A stretch of 64,000 nt of DNA from Adenophora triphylla var. japonica (taxonomy: Eukaryota; Streptophyta; Magnoliopsida; Asterales; Campanulaceae): assembly GCA_022495995.1 (NCBI GenBank), contig JAFEMH010006987.1:1-64000 (forward strand), read 5' to 3'. The notes below the pieces were generated by a model. It was not told the origin of the DNA. It made no database searches and saw only the letters and a program-made list of their open reading frames with translations. Every line of letters starts with the position of its first letter. The first letter of the stretch is position 1. The position numbers and the translations under genes were made by a program. Of the stretch, positions 35,292-46,347 are shown in pieces.

Positions 35292-36330
35292 AACTAAGAG
35301 GGAGATTGTTAGTGTAAACTGCAGATGATATCGTAGATGATTTCCCAGATTCCAGATAATATCGCAGATGATTTCATGTGCTGGAATTTACATAGTTGTA
35401 TATTTCTCATTGATTAATTAATGGACTAATGTGTTAATATAATCTGTATAGTATATGGTGTATGTTCATATTTCAGGTTGCAATATGATTAGAGAATGAG
35501 CTAGAAACATGGGGAATTTAATTAGAAAAGAAAGATTTATGCATAAATAACATTTTATGCATAAACCGTCCAAGACCTTCTTTGAGTTAGCAAATATTAA
35601 AAACGTGGAAAGACTTATTCAAAGGGTTTTTTGCTGATTCAAAGAGAGTACAACATGGATAAAGCTTGGGAATACAAGACGTTGAAGCTTGGACTTGGTG
35701 ATCAAACAACACGGTTGCTATTTTGAAGGAAAGTGGGTGCTTATATTTAGGAACACTCCAACCACTTCCCCACTCTCCCTCAATGATCAAGGCAGCCCCA
35801 AGGCTGTTTATTTGAGTAGCCTTCAAGTAAATTGAAGACTATAAATATGCTTGGAAGGTTTCATTTGAAGACATGCCAATATTTGCCATTCAAAAACACC
35901 TTCGAAGCATTAGAGATAGAGTTCTTTGTTTAGTTCCTTTCATCCTTCCTCCCTTGTAATTTCGCACTTGATTACATTGGTATCAAATTGTGTGAAGGAT
36001 AGGATAGAATTTCGTTCTTTATCTCTTGTTCCATAGAGCTCATATTGTTATAGCCATAGGGAACATTTCGGCTTTGTAAATTTATTGTTCATAGTGATTA
36101 TAAAGTCTTGCCTAAGAGGCATCCTCAAGTTATATTTATATAACTTGAGAAAAACAATTTTGGTGTTATTATTCCGCTGCAATCTCTTTACAAAATTGTT
36201 TTTATTTTCGAAGTGTGTGTGTGCTATCCCAAGTGCGATCGTTGGTGTTGTTATCACCTTGGATATCACTTGTGATTTTGGCCATGACAATTTCAATGTC
36301 AATAATACTATGACAACAATAGTGAAAACA
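35292..36330 (+). mobile_element. Polypurine tract and 3' LTR of a Sirevirus-like element
   Basis: The PPT aactaagagggagat (35292-35306) precedes an LTR starting TGTTAGTGTAAACTG at 35307. A TATA box (ctataaatatgc) lies near 35840. The block attattccgctgcaatc at about 36170 is characteristic of the same LTR family: the two LTRs at 57 and 59 kb contain the related ttttattccgctgca on the minus strand. The right end, about 36296-36343, is approximate; sequence of the neighbouring Gypsy-type element begins by 36344. Confidence 0.7.
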
Positions 36331-36343
36331 AGAAACAAGGTAC

Positions 36344-36971
36344 GATCTATGAGAGGGCATACCTCGGTAGCAAGAAGGCCCTTATGGTTGGCAATACTTT
36401 CCTTATTCGGCTGAGCGCCAATCAGTTGATCAAGGGCATCCTCGTACATAGTTCGATGGACCACAACCCGGCGATGGACCACAACCCGGCCAAATCTAAG
36501 CTTGGGCTCTGTACGGGCTAGCAAATCCAACCCCCTCATTGTGGGGTAAAGAGCCAGCTTCCTCACCACCTTATCGGCATCAGCATTGGTCGTCACTAAA
36601 TGGGCAGTTAACTCTGGAAGAGGGGCCACGTCGGAAGCTCTCTTGGAAGGTGGTTCCTCAAAGGATGAGTCGAGGATGGGACGCTTTTGGCTTACTCGCC
36701 TGACTAAATTGGTCTCTTCGGCTGAGCTCTGGCCAGTTTCCCTACCTCCTCCCTCGGCCTCATCTATTTGTACTTGGAGGCTATGCCCCTCTTCAGTTAG
36801 GCTTTGTGTTTGCCCAAAGTGAGTCTCCTCGTCCTCTCCTCCCAGTGGATCAACGGGCAGTGCAGAGGCTCCTTTATCAGAGAGGACCAATTGGCACCTG
36901 GTAGCCTCCTCCTGCTTCTTTGAAATTGCCGAGGAACGAGAGACTTTCCTCCTCTGCTTCAACAAAGCCAT
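36344..36971 (-). pseudogene. C-terminal exon region of a Gypsy-element antisense ORF
   Basis: Minus-strand frame from ATG 36971 (MALLKQRRKVSRSSAISKKQ) with Glu/Gln-rich low complexity and SFEEPPSKR. It resembles the variable C-terminal part of the putative gypsy-type transposon proteins. A tandem 18-bp duplication gives VVVHRRVVVHR near 36455. Left of 36344 the frame runs into the neighbouring LTR and is no longer meaningful. It lies downstream of, and in the same orientation as, the 37053-38380 gene. Confidence 0.5.
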
Positions 36972-37052
36972 AGGGTCAAGATTTTTCTAAGACATCTCTC
37001 TCTCCTCCTCGACTGTCAGATCTGCAATATGATGAGGAAGGTTTAGCACATG

Positions 37053-38530
37053 TTACGGGGAAGGAAAAAAATGCAAAATTATACAAGTGTAAGAGACGGG
37101 AAAGTTACAGCCAGCAACACCGTCCTCGGTCAAGCATTGGTCATTGTTATGTCTGCAAAAACCACAATCAGCGTGGAAGACGAGGTCGGGATGTATCCTC
37201 CAGTTGGGAAACCGGTTGCCCCTAGTAACAGGGACAAGAGGGACTATGTTACCAATAGGCCCTGGCATGATGCTGGCCTGGGCATAATATATAAAGTCAC
37301 CCTCCAAGGACGACCAGCTCAAGGTGCCTACCTCGGCAAAGTGGGTCAACTTCTCTATGAGCTGGTCGCTCCACTCAGCTCTCCAGGTAACTTTGGGCAG
37401 ACGAGGATCCTCAGAAGGAGTTGGAAACTCCCAGCCCTGTCGGCTCTCAACTTGAATAACGTGGTTATTCCACCCAGCTACCTTGCTCGTCATCGTAGAA
37501 ATGAGTTTGGGAGGGTTAGGGTCACTCCGGATCACTATCAACCGGGTATCAGATTTGTAACTAACAGTGAAGAAATGATGAAAAGCTTCTTGGCAAGGCT
37601 CAAATCCTAGACTACGACACAGGACAACGAACCCTACTAGAAACCTCACCGCATTGGAACCTAGCATGACCGGGACAACCTGCATATCTTCTAAAAACTC
37701 GTTTATAAATGGATCCAAGGGAAGACGAAGTCCCTGTCGGAATTGTTTGTAGAAGAAATTGACGTGGTTAAGGTTATAATAAAAATCAATGTCTTCTTCT
37801 TCTGTCTCAATTGAGGTCCAATGGGAATAACTTAAGCGGTACTCGTCCCTCGGCACTCCATACTTGGTATATATCTCCTCAATTATTGGCTCACCGGCCT
37901 TAGCTGGTCTCGGCCTAGGAGTTGAGGCCCTACCTCGGCTGGCTCTACCCCGGCTAACTCTCCCTCGGCCCTCAACTTGCTCGCCCAATACAAACGCATC
38001 TACAATCTTGGTCGAGGCTGAGGGGCCACTAGTGATGGCGTCGCTTCCTCTTCCCGTCATATCTGCACAAACCAAGGAAAATAAATCAACATAATTTCCC
38101 AAGGCGTTAGGATGGGGAAGAGGAAGGTTACCCCTCCTCGTCGTTTACAACAAAGCCGAGGAGGAACCTTACCCGTCAACTGAGGACGACTAAGATGGTT
38201 TGACTTCAAGTAGAAGAGGACGATGTGGTCCATCATCTCGTCCCAGTCATTAAAGATAACTATATTGGGGGACATGGAATCCACTCGGTCTATTCTCATC
38301 TTGCCCGGATAGCATACATCTTCCCTTGGATAACCATATTTCATCAACATTTTTCCTATCTCCATCAAGGTCACTAACATCCATGGCCCCCACTCCCTTC
38401 AATAAACCCTAAGATTTACCTTGTGGTAGCCATAAATCTCACGTGGGTCATGTTCCCAAGAACGAGGCATCTCTAAAATGGGACGAAGGAGTAGAAAAGA
38501 TTCAAGAAATCGTTTAAAAATATCAAATCA
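37053..38530 (-). CDS. Putative gypsy-type transposon protein (antisense ORF inside an LTR element)
   Basis: Main exon 38060-37053. An acceptor-like tttgtgcag precedes ATATGACGGG, making the M at 38060 or an upstream exon the start. The upstream exon (about 38410-38170) reads DEMMDHIVLFYLKSNH and has a donor-like acgggtaagg. The protein has GRGRVSRGRASRGRA repeats, then YRLSYSHWTSIE, RLPLDPFINEFLEDM and SNAVRFLVGFVVLCRSLGFEP. That arrangement fits plant proteins filed as putative gypsy-type transposon (PF04195-like). It runs opposite to the 3' LTR (39042-39809), as do antisense ORFs known from some Tat-type Gypsy elements. No RT or integrase is present. Family assignment is from pattern memory only. 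Confidence 0.55.
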
Positions 38531-39027
38531 AGAAAAGCTTCAAAACGGCATCAATGGCGGTTTCTAAAGTTAAACTGTGGCAAAACCCTAGACAGTGCAA
38601 ATTGAAGACAAGAGTCAGCAAAGGGAAGAGATTGTACCTGATTCTATTGAAGATTGACGAAATCAAACGGCAAATCAAGCTCTTTCTGGCAAATCTGGGA
38701 CACGAACTATCAAAAAGACAAGTGGCTTTTTGAATCCTTTTAGTTTGCTCTCAAATACTCCAAGTTGATAAAGTTTGGAATTGAAGTGGAAGATTGTTTT
38801 ATATTCATCCAAACGGGTCAAACCCGAAGCAAAACGGTTCAAATGAGTCTGGCACCCCAGCATTAAATGTGATTGTGATTTCCAAGAGGCATGTCAGACA
38901 TCGTGCACCGTGCCCCATCATTGTACGAAGTAACGATGGAAAACTGAAGCGACACATTGCCACGTTAACGCCCATTCATATTCGTATAGGCCGAGGTAGA
39001 GTATCACTTCGGCATAGCCAAGCTAGG

Positions 39028-39809
39028 AAGTCGGGGGCCACTGAACGGTATAAACCTATGTACGAATATGGGCTAGTCCGGGCAAGACCCAAGTGGATTG
39101 GGCCATAAACATAATCCACCAAGTATCAGCTACGAGCTAAGACCTGGCATTCCTCGTATTATCCAGCTCGGCATTTATGTAGGCCGACCAAAGGCTTACC
39201 GGACGAACTGATTGAGGCCCAACTTATGGGTCAAGGAGACTACCCTCCCTTGGCGACGAGGAGGCCTCCTCGGCTATCACCTCATAGCTCCTCGGCTATC
39301 GGTTAGCATGATGAGATCCACTCATTTCTCATCTCTTCCTCGTCTCATTATGGACCGAGAAGGCCATGTATGACGAGGAAGGAATATATGCATCTCGGCA
39401 TACCCGCAGGAGCTTGTGCAGTTCTATTCAAACAAGGACAATACGTAGTTACAATCTTATCAGAATTGTAACCACCTCCTATATTAATTCAAGTCAAATA
39501 AGGACTCTCCAATAAATATAATCCTCCTAGGATTAAACCTTATCTTTTTACAGTCCAAGTTCAACATGAATTCCATCAATCCATCACTATAAATATAAGC
39601 CATTACTTTCATATTCTGGTACGTTAATTCTTTGACTCGAAACTCTGTCAAATTATTTTCTCTCTCTACAAACCGTGAATTTACTCTCACGTCGGAGGGC
39701 CTTCGCCGGTGAAGCTCCGACTTAGTTTACGTGTTTTGTCTTATTTTCAGGCTAAGCAATCGCCAAAATGCAATCGAACGCTTGGATTTGGGCTGATTCG
39801 TTGGCATCA
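39028..39809 (+). mobile_element. Polypurine tract and 3' LTR of a Gypsy-type element (G1)
   Basis: The PPT aagtcgggggcca (39028-39040) is followed by an LTR from TGAACGG (39042) to GGCATCA (39809), 768 bp. It matches the LTR at 48971-49726 in order: gaatatgggc/gaatgtgggt, an actataaata TATA region (about 39585), acttactctcacg-type text, ccggtgaagc, cttagtttacgtgt and tttgggctgattcg. The homologous LTR is followed by a tRNA-Asp-type PBS, which places the family in Ty3-gypsy. Confidence 0.75.
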
Positions 39810-40394
39810 TCAAAAATTATATTACTTCATAGGAAGCATGGATCACGAAATGAAACTAAATATTCCATCCGACCGAAATAAAATACAAGACTACTTTTGT
39901 TTTTTATGGATGAACTAAAATTTAACCACAACTTCATAAAAAATAGTTTGAATTAACCCAAATATTCCACCTTCTCACTCCCCGTTTTATAACTTTCCAC
40001 CTATTACTCTCAACTTTGTATTTTAACTTCCCCCTCCCCACACCCTTATATTTACTACATGATTTTTTTATTAATTTATTTTTTTATAACCATGGATAGC
40101 AATAGAGTATGAATTTTATTTTTTTATAGTTTCAAACTAATGCGTGTCCCATAAAAATGTATTAAATATTTGAAAATGTTTGTTGTTATTGATAGTTTCT
40201 GCTTCACCGAAAAAACAAGCGGCCAGTTTGATAAATTGAATTTCAAACTAATGCGTGTTCCTTAAAAATGTATTAAAAATTGCAAAAAGTTATTATTAAG
40301 TGACTCTCATTTCAATTTTATAATTTTTTATTTTAAGTTGGCTTGTCACACCACTTTATAATTATGAGTTGGCTTGTAGTTCATTAATAACATT
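39810..40394. other. No gene; dispersed-repeat flank
   Basis: The first ~100 bp (39815-39910, with gaaactaaatattccatccg) recur at 45849-45940. A ~37-bp block with caaactaatgcgtgt is duplicated at about 40130 and 40245. No coding sequence. Confidence 0.6.
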
Positions 40395-40870
40395 ACCCGC
40401 TTTGTCCAGTTTTAAATAAATTTCGTACATTGACTTAACTAGTCAACTAATTAAAATTTTGATCAAAAAGTTATAGAAATTTGATTCTAGCCCTACTATT
40501 CTAAAAAATAATTTTTGATGCACGAATAACAACACTATTCATTGGAGTAATTATTTTTAAAATTTCATGAAAATAAATAATCTTTCCTTAAATGATAGTC
40601 AAAATTTAACTTATTTAACCAAAAAATCAAAGTACAACATTTATTACGAGGCAAAGGGAGTAGTATTTATGATGCTTAATAATAATGGATAATCACATCA
40701 TTTACAACATTTATTATGAGGCAAAGGGGTACTATATTTATGATGCTTATTAATAATGAATAATCACATCATTTACAATAATGTAAAGGTAAAGTCACGT
40801 CATTTTTTTTTGAGGCAAAGGGGTACTATATTTATGATGCATATTATGAGGCAAAGGGTCAGTCGCATTA
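40395..40870. repeat. Diverged Stowaway-like MITE and tandem reiterations of its right end
   Basis: A left end cccgctttgtccagtttta and right end ttacgaggcaaagggag (40395-40660) look like decayed Stowaway termini with inverted acatttat/aaatttcgt arms. The right end is then repeated two to three times (aggcaaaggggtactatatttatgatgc at about 40720, 40815), giving a ~75-bp tandem array beside the Copia insertion site. Confidence 0.55.
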
Positions 40871-40882
40871 CTTTATAGGACG

Positions 40883-41152
40883 TGATAACAATGAAAATAT
40901 GGGAAGAAATATGCTTAATGTATTAATCTTGGGCCAATGTTACATACATATATATACACGTAGGGTATCTCTAGTAAATGGAAGGAATTTCTACTATAAG
41001 GAAATAGACATGCCTTATGGGAAAATATACAACCTACCAAATATTAAACATGGAAAATATTAAAGCTAAACAAGGAGAGGTCAACCAGAAGATTTGAGTT
41101 CACGTGATTGATGCTAGTCTCCATATTGCCATATTGCTCATTTTCACTAATA
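40883..41152 (-). repeat. Copia-1 3' LTR
   Basis: 270 bp, on the minus strand TATTAGTGAAAATG to TTGTTATCA. Adjoins the PPT at 41153-41164. Confidence 0.96.
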
Positions 41153-41159
41153 CTCCCCC

Positions 41160-41633
41160 TCAAGTTGGCGCATGAACGTCGTGTGTGCCCAACTTGCGTA
41201 ATAGAAATCGGAATTGGCGTCGTCCGAGTGCTTTAGTAAATATGTCAGCCGGTTGCAGTTGCGACCGCAAATGAGCTGTAACAATGTTTCCTGCTTGAAC
41301 TTGCTCTCGGACATAGTGGCAGTCAATCTCTATGTGTTTTGTTCTCTCATGAAAAACCGGATTTGCTGCAATGTGAATAGCCGATTGACTATCACAATGC
41401 AGTGGAATGGAGTCCTTGTGATCCACTTCCAAAGATGCCAAAAGTGACTTTAGCCATATCAGCTCACTAGTCACCGGAGCCATAGCGCGATATTCTGCTT
41501 CCGCTGATGAACGTGACACTGTTTGTTGCTTCTTTGTTTTCCAAGACACCGGTGATTGTCCAAGCATGACAATGTATCCCGTAACTGATCGTCGCGTGAT
41601 TGGACATCCTGCCCAGTCTGAATCGCAAAATGC
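41160..41633 (-). pseudogene. Copia-1 RNase H region downstream of the in-frame stop
   Basis: Same frame as gag-pol, directly after the TAG at 41634-41636. It contains [28 protein letters not shown] and [20 protein letters not shown], the conserved copia RNase H segments with acidic residues and the AEAEY motif intact. It ends at the TGA beside the PPT. Without readthrough it would not be translated; apart from the stop I see no further damage. Confidence 0.92.
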
Positions 41634-44600
41634 CTACAACTTCAAATCACCATCCGCCCGAAGTAGGATTCCCTGTCCCGGATTACCTTTTAGGTATCTC
41701 ACGACCCTCATGGCTGCCTCAAAGTGATCCTTACGAGGTGCTTGCGCAAACTGCGACAACACATGTACAGAATATGATATTTCAGGACGAGTAATAGTCA
41801 AATAAATTAAACGTCCAACCAAACGTCTGTAGCTTGATGCATTGGTCACCTCCTCGCCTTTGGCTAATGCAAGTTTTTGTCCTTCTTCCATTGGATAATC
41901 AGCTGGCTTTGCTCCAAGAAGACCACTCTCCGAGATGATATCGATAGCATATTTTCTTTGACTAAGGAGCAATCCTTGTGACGAACGTGCTACCTCGATA
42001 CCGAGGAAGTACTTGAGAGGCCCCAAGTCCTTGGTATGGAAGCATTCATTCAAATACTTTTTGAATGTTACACAAGAGATTGAATTATTACCCATCAAAA
42101 CAAGATCATCTACGTACACCAAAAGTCCCATAAAAACTTCTCCTTTGCGATATGTAAAAAGTGAATAATCAGCAAGAGATTGAACAAAGCCGTACCGCTG
42201 CAGAGCCGATGTCAACTTGGAAAACCAGTTTCGTGATGCTTGGCGAAGCCCATAAAGTGATTTATGAAGTTTACATACCATGTCACTTCTGGACGCCTTA
42301 AATCCAGGGGGTAATCTCATATATACCTCCTCATCTAGTTCACCATGAAGAAACGCATTGCTCACATCCATTTGGTGAAGTTCCCATCCCTTTGTGACAG
42401 CAACAGTCAAAAAAACTCTAACAGTTACAAGCTTTGCCACCGGTGCAAACGTCTCATGAAAGTCTAATCCCTCAATTTGAGTGAATCCCTTTGCCACCAA
42501 CCTTGCCTTGTAACGTTCCACTGTTCCATCAGAGTTATACTTCACCTTGTACACCCACTTGCAGTCAATAGGTTTCTTTCCAGGGGGTAAGTGCTCTATT
42601 GTCCAAGTCTTGTTTGCCTCCAAAGCTTCAATCTCCTTCGACATGGCCTTGCACCAATTTTCATCTTTTACTGCCTCAAAATAGTCTTTAGGTTCTTTAT
42701 GCAATGATATGGCTGCCAAGAATTCCCTATGCCTGTGAGAAAACTTATCAAATGTTACATAATTAGCAATCGGATAAGGAGTACCTGAGGGCCTTTCATG
42801 TCGTGGTGGCATTAAAAGGGGGTCAGCCTTAGTTTCTGAACCATATGGATTTTCTCCAACGCAAGCCGTATACACAACATAGTCATTCAAATGTGAAGGC
42901 AATCTAGTAGTCCTCTTGTGTCTGACTTGTTCCGGTTCAGCATTGTTGGGTAGTTCAGTACTACTCCCCCTCTCGTCTATGCTAGGGTTATGTGTCTCAT
43001 TTTGTGTCTGCTCATCAACAAGTCCTCCCTCAAAATTCTCATCATCAGCAAGGGAAATATCATGATGTATCCAACCATCATTTTCAGCATGTTTCTCCTT
43101 AGTTGCAACCTCTGTGTACGAGAAAATGTTCTCCTGAAATGATACATCTCGAGAATAAAAGAAAACAATTTCTTCAAGGTCATATAACCTCCACCCCTTT
43201 TTTCCGTATGGATACCCCACAAAGATGCACCGCCTGCTTCGACTCCCAAACTTATCCTTTTGTCTAGGGTTATTATGAGCAAAACACAAGCACCCAAAAA
43301 CTTTTATGTGCTCGTAAGATGGTTTCACTCCAAACAAGATTTCATGTGGTGATCTTCCCCGAAGTGTAGTGGTGGGTGTTCGATTTATTAGGTGTGCAGC
43401 AGTTAATACACACTCTCCCCAAAACTCAACTGGTAAGGATGCTTGAAAGCGTAAAGCTCTAGCCACCTCCAATATATGTCTATGCTTACGCTCTACCCTC
43501 CCGTTTTGTTGGGGTGTGTCCACAAGACTTGTATCGTGGATCATGACATTTTCTTGATAGAATTCTGTTTCAAATTCTAACCCATTATCACTTCTAACTT
43601 TTTTTATTACTTTTCCGAACTGGGTTTTCACCATGGTACAAAATTCTATTAAGAACCGACGAGCTTCACTCTTTTCTTTCATAAGGAAAACCCATACTGC
43701 ACGACTAGAATCATCAACAATTGTAAGAAAATAATGTGCACCACATGATGCAGGAATACGATAATGCCCCCATATATCAACATGAATCAAATCAAAACAC
43801 TCTTTTGCATTATTATTGCTTAACGGAAAAGGAGAACGAGTTTGTTTTGCTCGATAACAAGCCTCACAAGGTTCGTTATTATTCAGACAGCTCAAACTAT
43901 TAATAACAGGAATAAATCGTAAATTCTGACTTGATTGATGTCCCATACGCCTATGCCATGTCGTATGAAGGTCTACCCCATCCGTCCGCATAACTGTCTG
44001 CTCCTTGAAAAACTTGAAGTGATAGACCCCCCCTTTTTGCTCACCCACTCCAATCGGGTTCCTCGAGGTGTGGTCCTGTATCAGGCAAAGCTTATTAGTG
44101 AACGTTACTTGACAGTTTAACTCATTTATTAATTGGCATATGGAAATTAAATTACAATTCAAACTTGGTACATATAGAACATCACTCAGTATAATCTCTG
44201 TGCTTAAGATGACTCGACCACGCTTTGTAGCGTCGGTCTTTGTGCCATTTGGTAAGAGAACAGATGTGGGAGGAGTATCAATAATGTCACTCATCAAATC
44301 TAGCCTTCCTGTCATATAAGTAGAGGCCCCACTATCAAGGATCCAAGTAGTAGTCTTACCAGAAAGTTTCTCAGTAGTGTCTGTGGTTCGATCCAAAAAG
44401 CTTACTAAGCGTTGGATTTGTTCTGTTGAAAGGCCAGGAATTGCAACTTGACTTGCTCCATCATTCACGGACGAACTCGCAATCTGGTTGACATGGGCTG
44501 CTTTTGCTTGAATTGCACGACCCGACCCCCAAGTGTTTTGTACGCGACCTCGTCCATTCTCTTGTTTCCCACGACCATGCTCTCCTTTGTTCCCTTTGTA

Positions 44601-45455
44601 CCAATGAGGGTACCCAACTAATTCAAAGCATTCAGAGACCTCATGTCCATGCTTATTGCAATTGGAGCAAAGCTTCTCATTGGTTTGTTGCTTGCCCCAA
44701 ACATTAGGCTTTCCTCGCATCATCTGCTGCGCTGCCAAAGCAACAACTTCCACCCTCTCTTCTTTTCCTCTTGCAACTGATCGATGCCTCTCTTCTCGAG
44801 TGACCATCGAATACACCTTGCTTAGAGATGGCAAAATCTCCATCCCTAGTATTTGGGACCGAACAGTACCGAATACTGCATCCTCCAAGCCCATCAAAAA
44901 TTGATGAACCTTCTCCTCCTCTCGTTCCTTCAAAATCTCATTCACTGCACCACAAGTGCAGCTTGGAACTTTAGAGTAACTACCAAGTTCTTCCCACATT
45001 CCCTTGAGCTTCGTATAATATGACATTACTGACATACCTTGTTGCCGTATAGAGGCTATCGCTGCCTTAAGCTCATGGATACGTGGTGCATTTCCTATGG
45101 AAAATCGCTCTTTCAGATCATCCCATAAGCGCTTCGCCGTGTCCATGTAAGCCACACTTGGCTGGATAGATTTCTCAATGGAATTAAATATCCATGAGAT
45201 AATCATTGAATTGCATGCGCCCCAAGCCCTGATTTCCGCCTCATCTTGAGTCGGTTTCGTCAGAGTTCCGTCGATAAAGCCAAGCTTGTTCTTTGCCCTG
45301 AAGGCATTCATCATTGCCTTCTCCCACATATCATAGTTCTCCCCATTCAACATACATGACGTGATGACAGCACCTGGGTTGTCTGATGGATGCAAATAGT
45401 ATGGAGATGAAGGATCCAAACCTTTCTTTTGGCTTGGCTCAGCCATACTACTCAA
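41634..45455 (-). CDS. Copia-1 gag-pol polyprotein, 1273 codons, ends at a premature TAG
   Basis: Begins MSSMAEPSQKK, ~55 bp after the PBS. Domains by residue: copia-type gag (about 20-250, LNGENYDMW), CCHC zinc knuckle C263-C266-H271-C276, aspartic protease DSG at 374-376, integrase zinc module H501/H506/C530/C533, and integrase core D560, D623, E655 with TPQQNGRVERKH. Reverse transcriptase follows (about 945-1190: DVSNAFLHGEL, YVDD at 1114-1117). It ends within the connection to RNase H. All key residues are present up to the stop. The Asp623-Glu655 spacing is slightly short compared with typical copia integrases. In family members the polyprotein assembles virus-like particles and performs reverse transcription and integration. 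One TAG separates RNase H from the rest. Confidence 0.95.
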   Translation of the reverse strand: MSSMAEPSQKKGLDPSSPYYLHPSDNPGAVITSCMLNGENYDMWEKAMMNAFRAKNKLGFIDGTLTKPTQDEAEIRAWGACNSMIISWIFNSIEKSIQPSVAYMDTAKRLWDDLKERFSIGNAPRIHELKAAIASIRQQGMSVMSYYTKLKGMWEELGSYSKVPSCTCGAVNEILKEREEEKVHQFLMGLEDAVFGTVRSQILGMEILPSLSKVYSMVTREERHRSVARGKEERVEVVALAAQQMMRGKPNVWGKQQTNEKLCSNCNKHGHEVSECFELVGYPHWYKGNKGEHGRGKQENGRGRVQNTWGSGRAIQAKAAHVNQIASSSVNDGASQVAIPGLSTEQIQRLVSFLDRTTDTTEKLSGKTTTWILDSGASTYMTGRLDLMSDIIDTPPTSVLLPNGTKTDATKRGRVILSTEIILSDVLYVPSLNCNLISICQLINELNCQVTFTNKLCLIQDHTSRNPIGVGEQKGGVYHFKFFKEQTVMRTDGVDLHTTWHRRMGHQSSQNLRFIPVINSLSCLNNNEPCEACYRAKQTRSPFPLSNNNAKECFDLIHVDIWGHYRIPASCGAHYFLTIVDDSSRAVWVFLMKEKSEARRFLIEFCTMVKTQFGKVIKKVRSDNGLEFETEFYQENVMIHDTSLVDTPQQNGRVERKHRHILEVARALRFQASLPVEFWGECVLTAAHLINRTPTTTLRGRSPHEILFGVKPSYEHIKVFGCLCFAHNNPRQKDKFGSRSRRCIFVGYPYGKKGWRLYDLEEIVFFYSRDVSFQENIFSYTEVATKEKHAENDGWIHHDISLADDENFEGGLVDEQTQNETHNPSIDERGSSTELPNNAEPEQVRHKRTTRLPSHLNDYVVYTACVGENPYGSETKADPLLMPPRHERPSGTPYPIANYVTFDKFSHRHREFLAAISLHKEPKDYFEAVKDENWCKAMSKEIEALEANKTWTIEHLPPGKKPIDCKWVYKVKYNSDGTVERYKARLVAKGFTQIEGLDFHETFAPVAKLVTVRVFLTVAVTKGWELHQMDVSNAFLHGELDEEVYMRLPPGFKASRSDMVCKLHKSLYGLRQASRNWFSKLTSALQRYGFVQSLADYSLFTYRKGEVFMGLLVYVDDLVLMGNNSISCVTFKKYLNECFHTKDLGPLKYFLGIEVARSSQGLLLSQRKYAIDIISESGLLGAKPADYPMEEGQKLALAKGEEVTNASSYRRLVGRLIYLTITRPEISYSVHVLSQFAQAPRKDHFEAAMRVVRYLKGNPGQGILLRADGDLKL

Positions 45456-45510
45456 GGTTGAATGGTTTGAGGTTGGAGAAAAATGATCTTAAGGGTAGGG
45501 TTATTAAGCC

Positions 45511-45523
45511 AGCTCTGATACCA
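45511..45523 (-). promoter_or_regulatory. Copia-1 primer-binding site (tRNA-iMet type)
   Basis: On the minus strand TGGTATCAGAGCT, immediately inside the 5' LTR; complementary to the 3' end of plant initiator tRNA-Met. Confidence 0.95.
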
Positions 45524-45793
45524 TGATAACAATGAAAATATGGGAAGAAATATGCTTAATGTATTAATCTTGGGCCAATGTTACATACATATATATACAC
45601 GTAGGGTATCTCTAGTAAATGGAAGGAATTTCTACTATAAGGAAATAGACATGCCTTATGGGAAAATATACAACCTACCAAATATTAAACATGAAAAATA
45701 TTAAAGCTAAACAAGGAGAGGTCAACCAGAAGATTTGAGTTCACGTGATTGATGCTAGTCTCCATATTGCCATATTGCTCATTTTCTCTAATA
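45524..45793 (-). repeat. Copia-1 5' LTR
   Basis: 270 bp, two differences from the 3' LTR. Confidence 0.96.
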
Positions 45794-46347
45794 GGACGCA
45801 TGATGAATAATCACATCATTTCCAATAATTTAAAAATAAAATTATATTACTTTATAGGATGCATGGACACGAAATGAAACTAAATATTCCATCCGACCGG
45901 AATAAATTACAAGACTACTTTTGTTATTTATGGTCGCGAATTTGAATAGAGACCAACGCTGACGTGGTCTCAAATAATGGAGACCAAGGACATGGTCGCC
46001 AAGTATGAAAGTTAGCAACCACATAGTAGTCTCCAAACTTCTGTTTTTTTTTTTTTTAAAATATTCAAAATAAATTAAAATATATTATTTTAAAACATTT
46101 TCAAATCATTCCTTGATAATTCAGAAATATTTTAACAATTAATTATATAAATATAATGAAATTAAATTAAAAATAATTTTAAATTGAAAAATGACAAAAT
46201 ACATCAATTAAAAATAACAAAATACATCAATTCCTAATGAATCTCCAAAATACAGCCAAAAAATGTACTTACATTTCATTTTTCATATTTATTACACATT
46301 AAAAAAAATAAAACCCAAAAATTTACATTTCAAATCTAATACAAAGG

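Larger units (their letters stand above)
40878..45798 (-). mobile_element. Copia-1: near-complete Ty1-copia retrotransposon (minus strand), young
   Basis: Identical 5-bp target duplications GGACG (40878-40882, 45794-45798). The 270-bp LTRs (40883-41152 and 45524-45793) differ at two positions by eye (catggaaaat/catgaaaaat and ttttcact/ttttctct), so insertion was recent. Read on the minus strand the order is 5' LTR, PBS (complement of 45511-45523, TGGTATCAGAGCT, initiator tRNA-Met type), gag-protease-integrase-RT-RNase H, PPT (complement of 41153-41164, CTTGAGGGGGAG) and 3' LTR. The single visible lesion in the coding region is an in-frame stop. Confidence 0.97.

Noticed and set aside
35972..35990. 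PBS-like ttggtatcaaa suggesting the LTR at 35307 ends at about 35970 and starts another element
   Set aside because: The LTR family block attattccgctgcaatc lies further right (about 36170), so this point is inside the LTR; the match to the tRNA-Met site is only partial.
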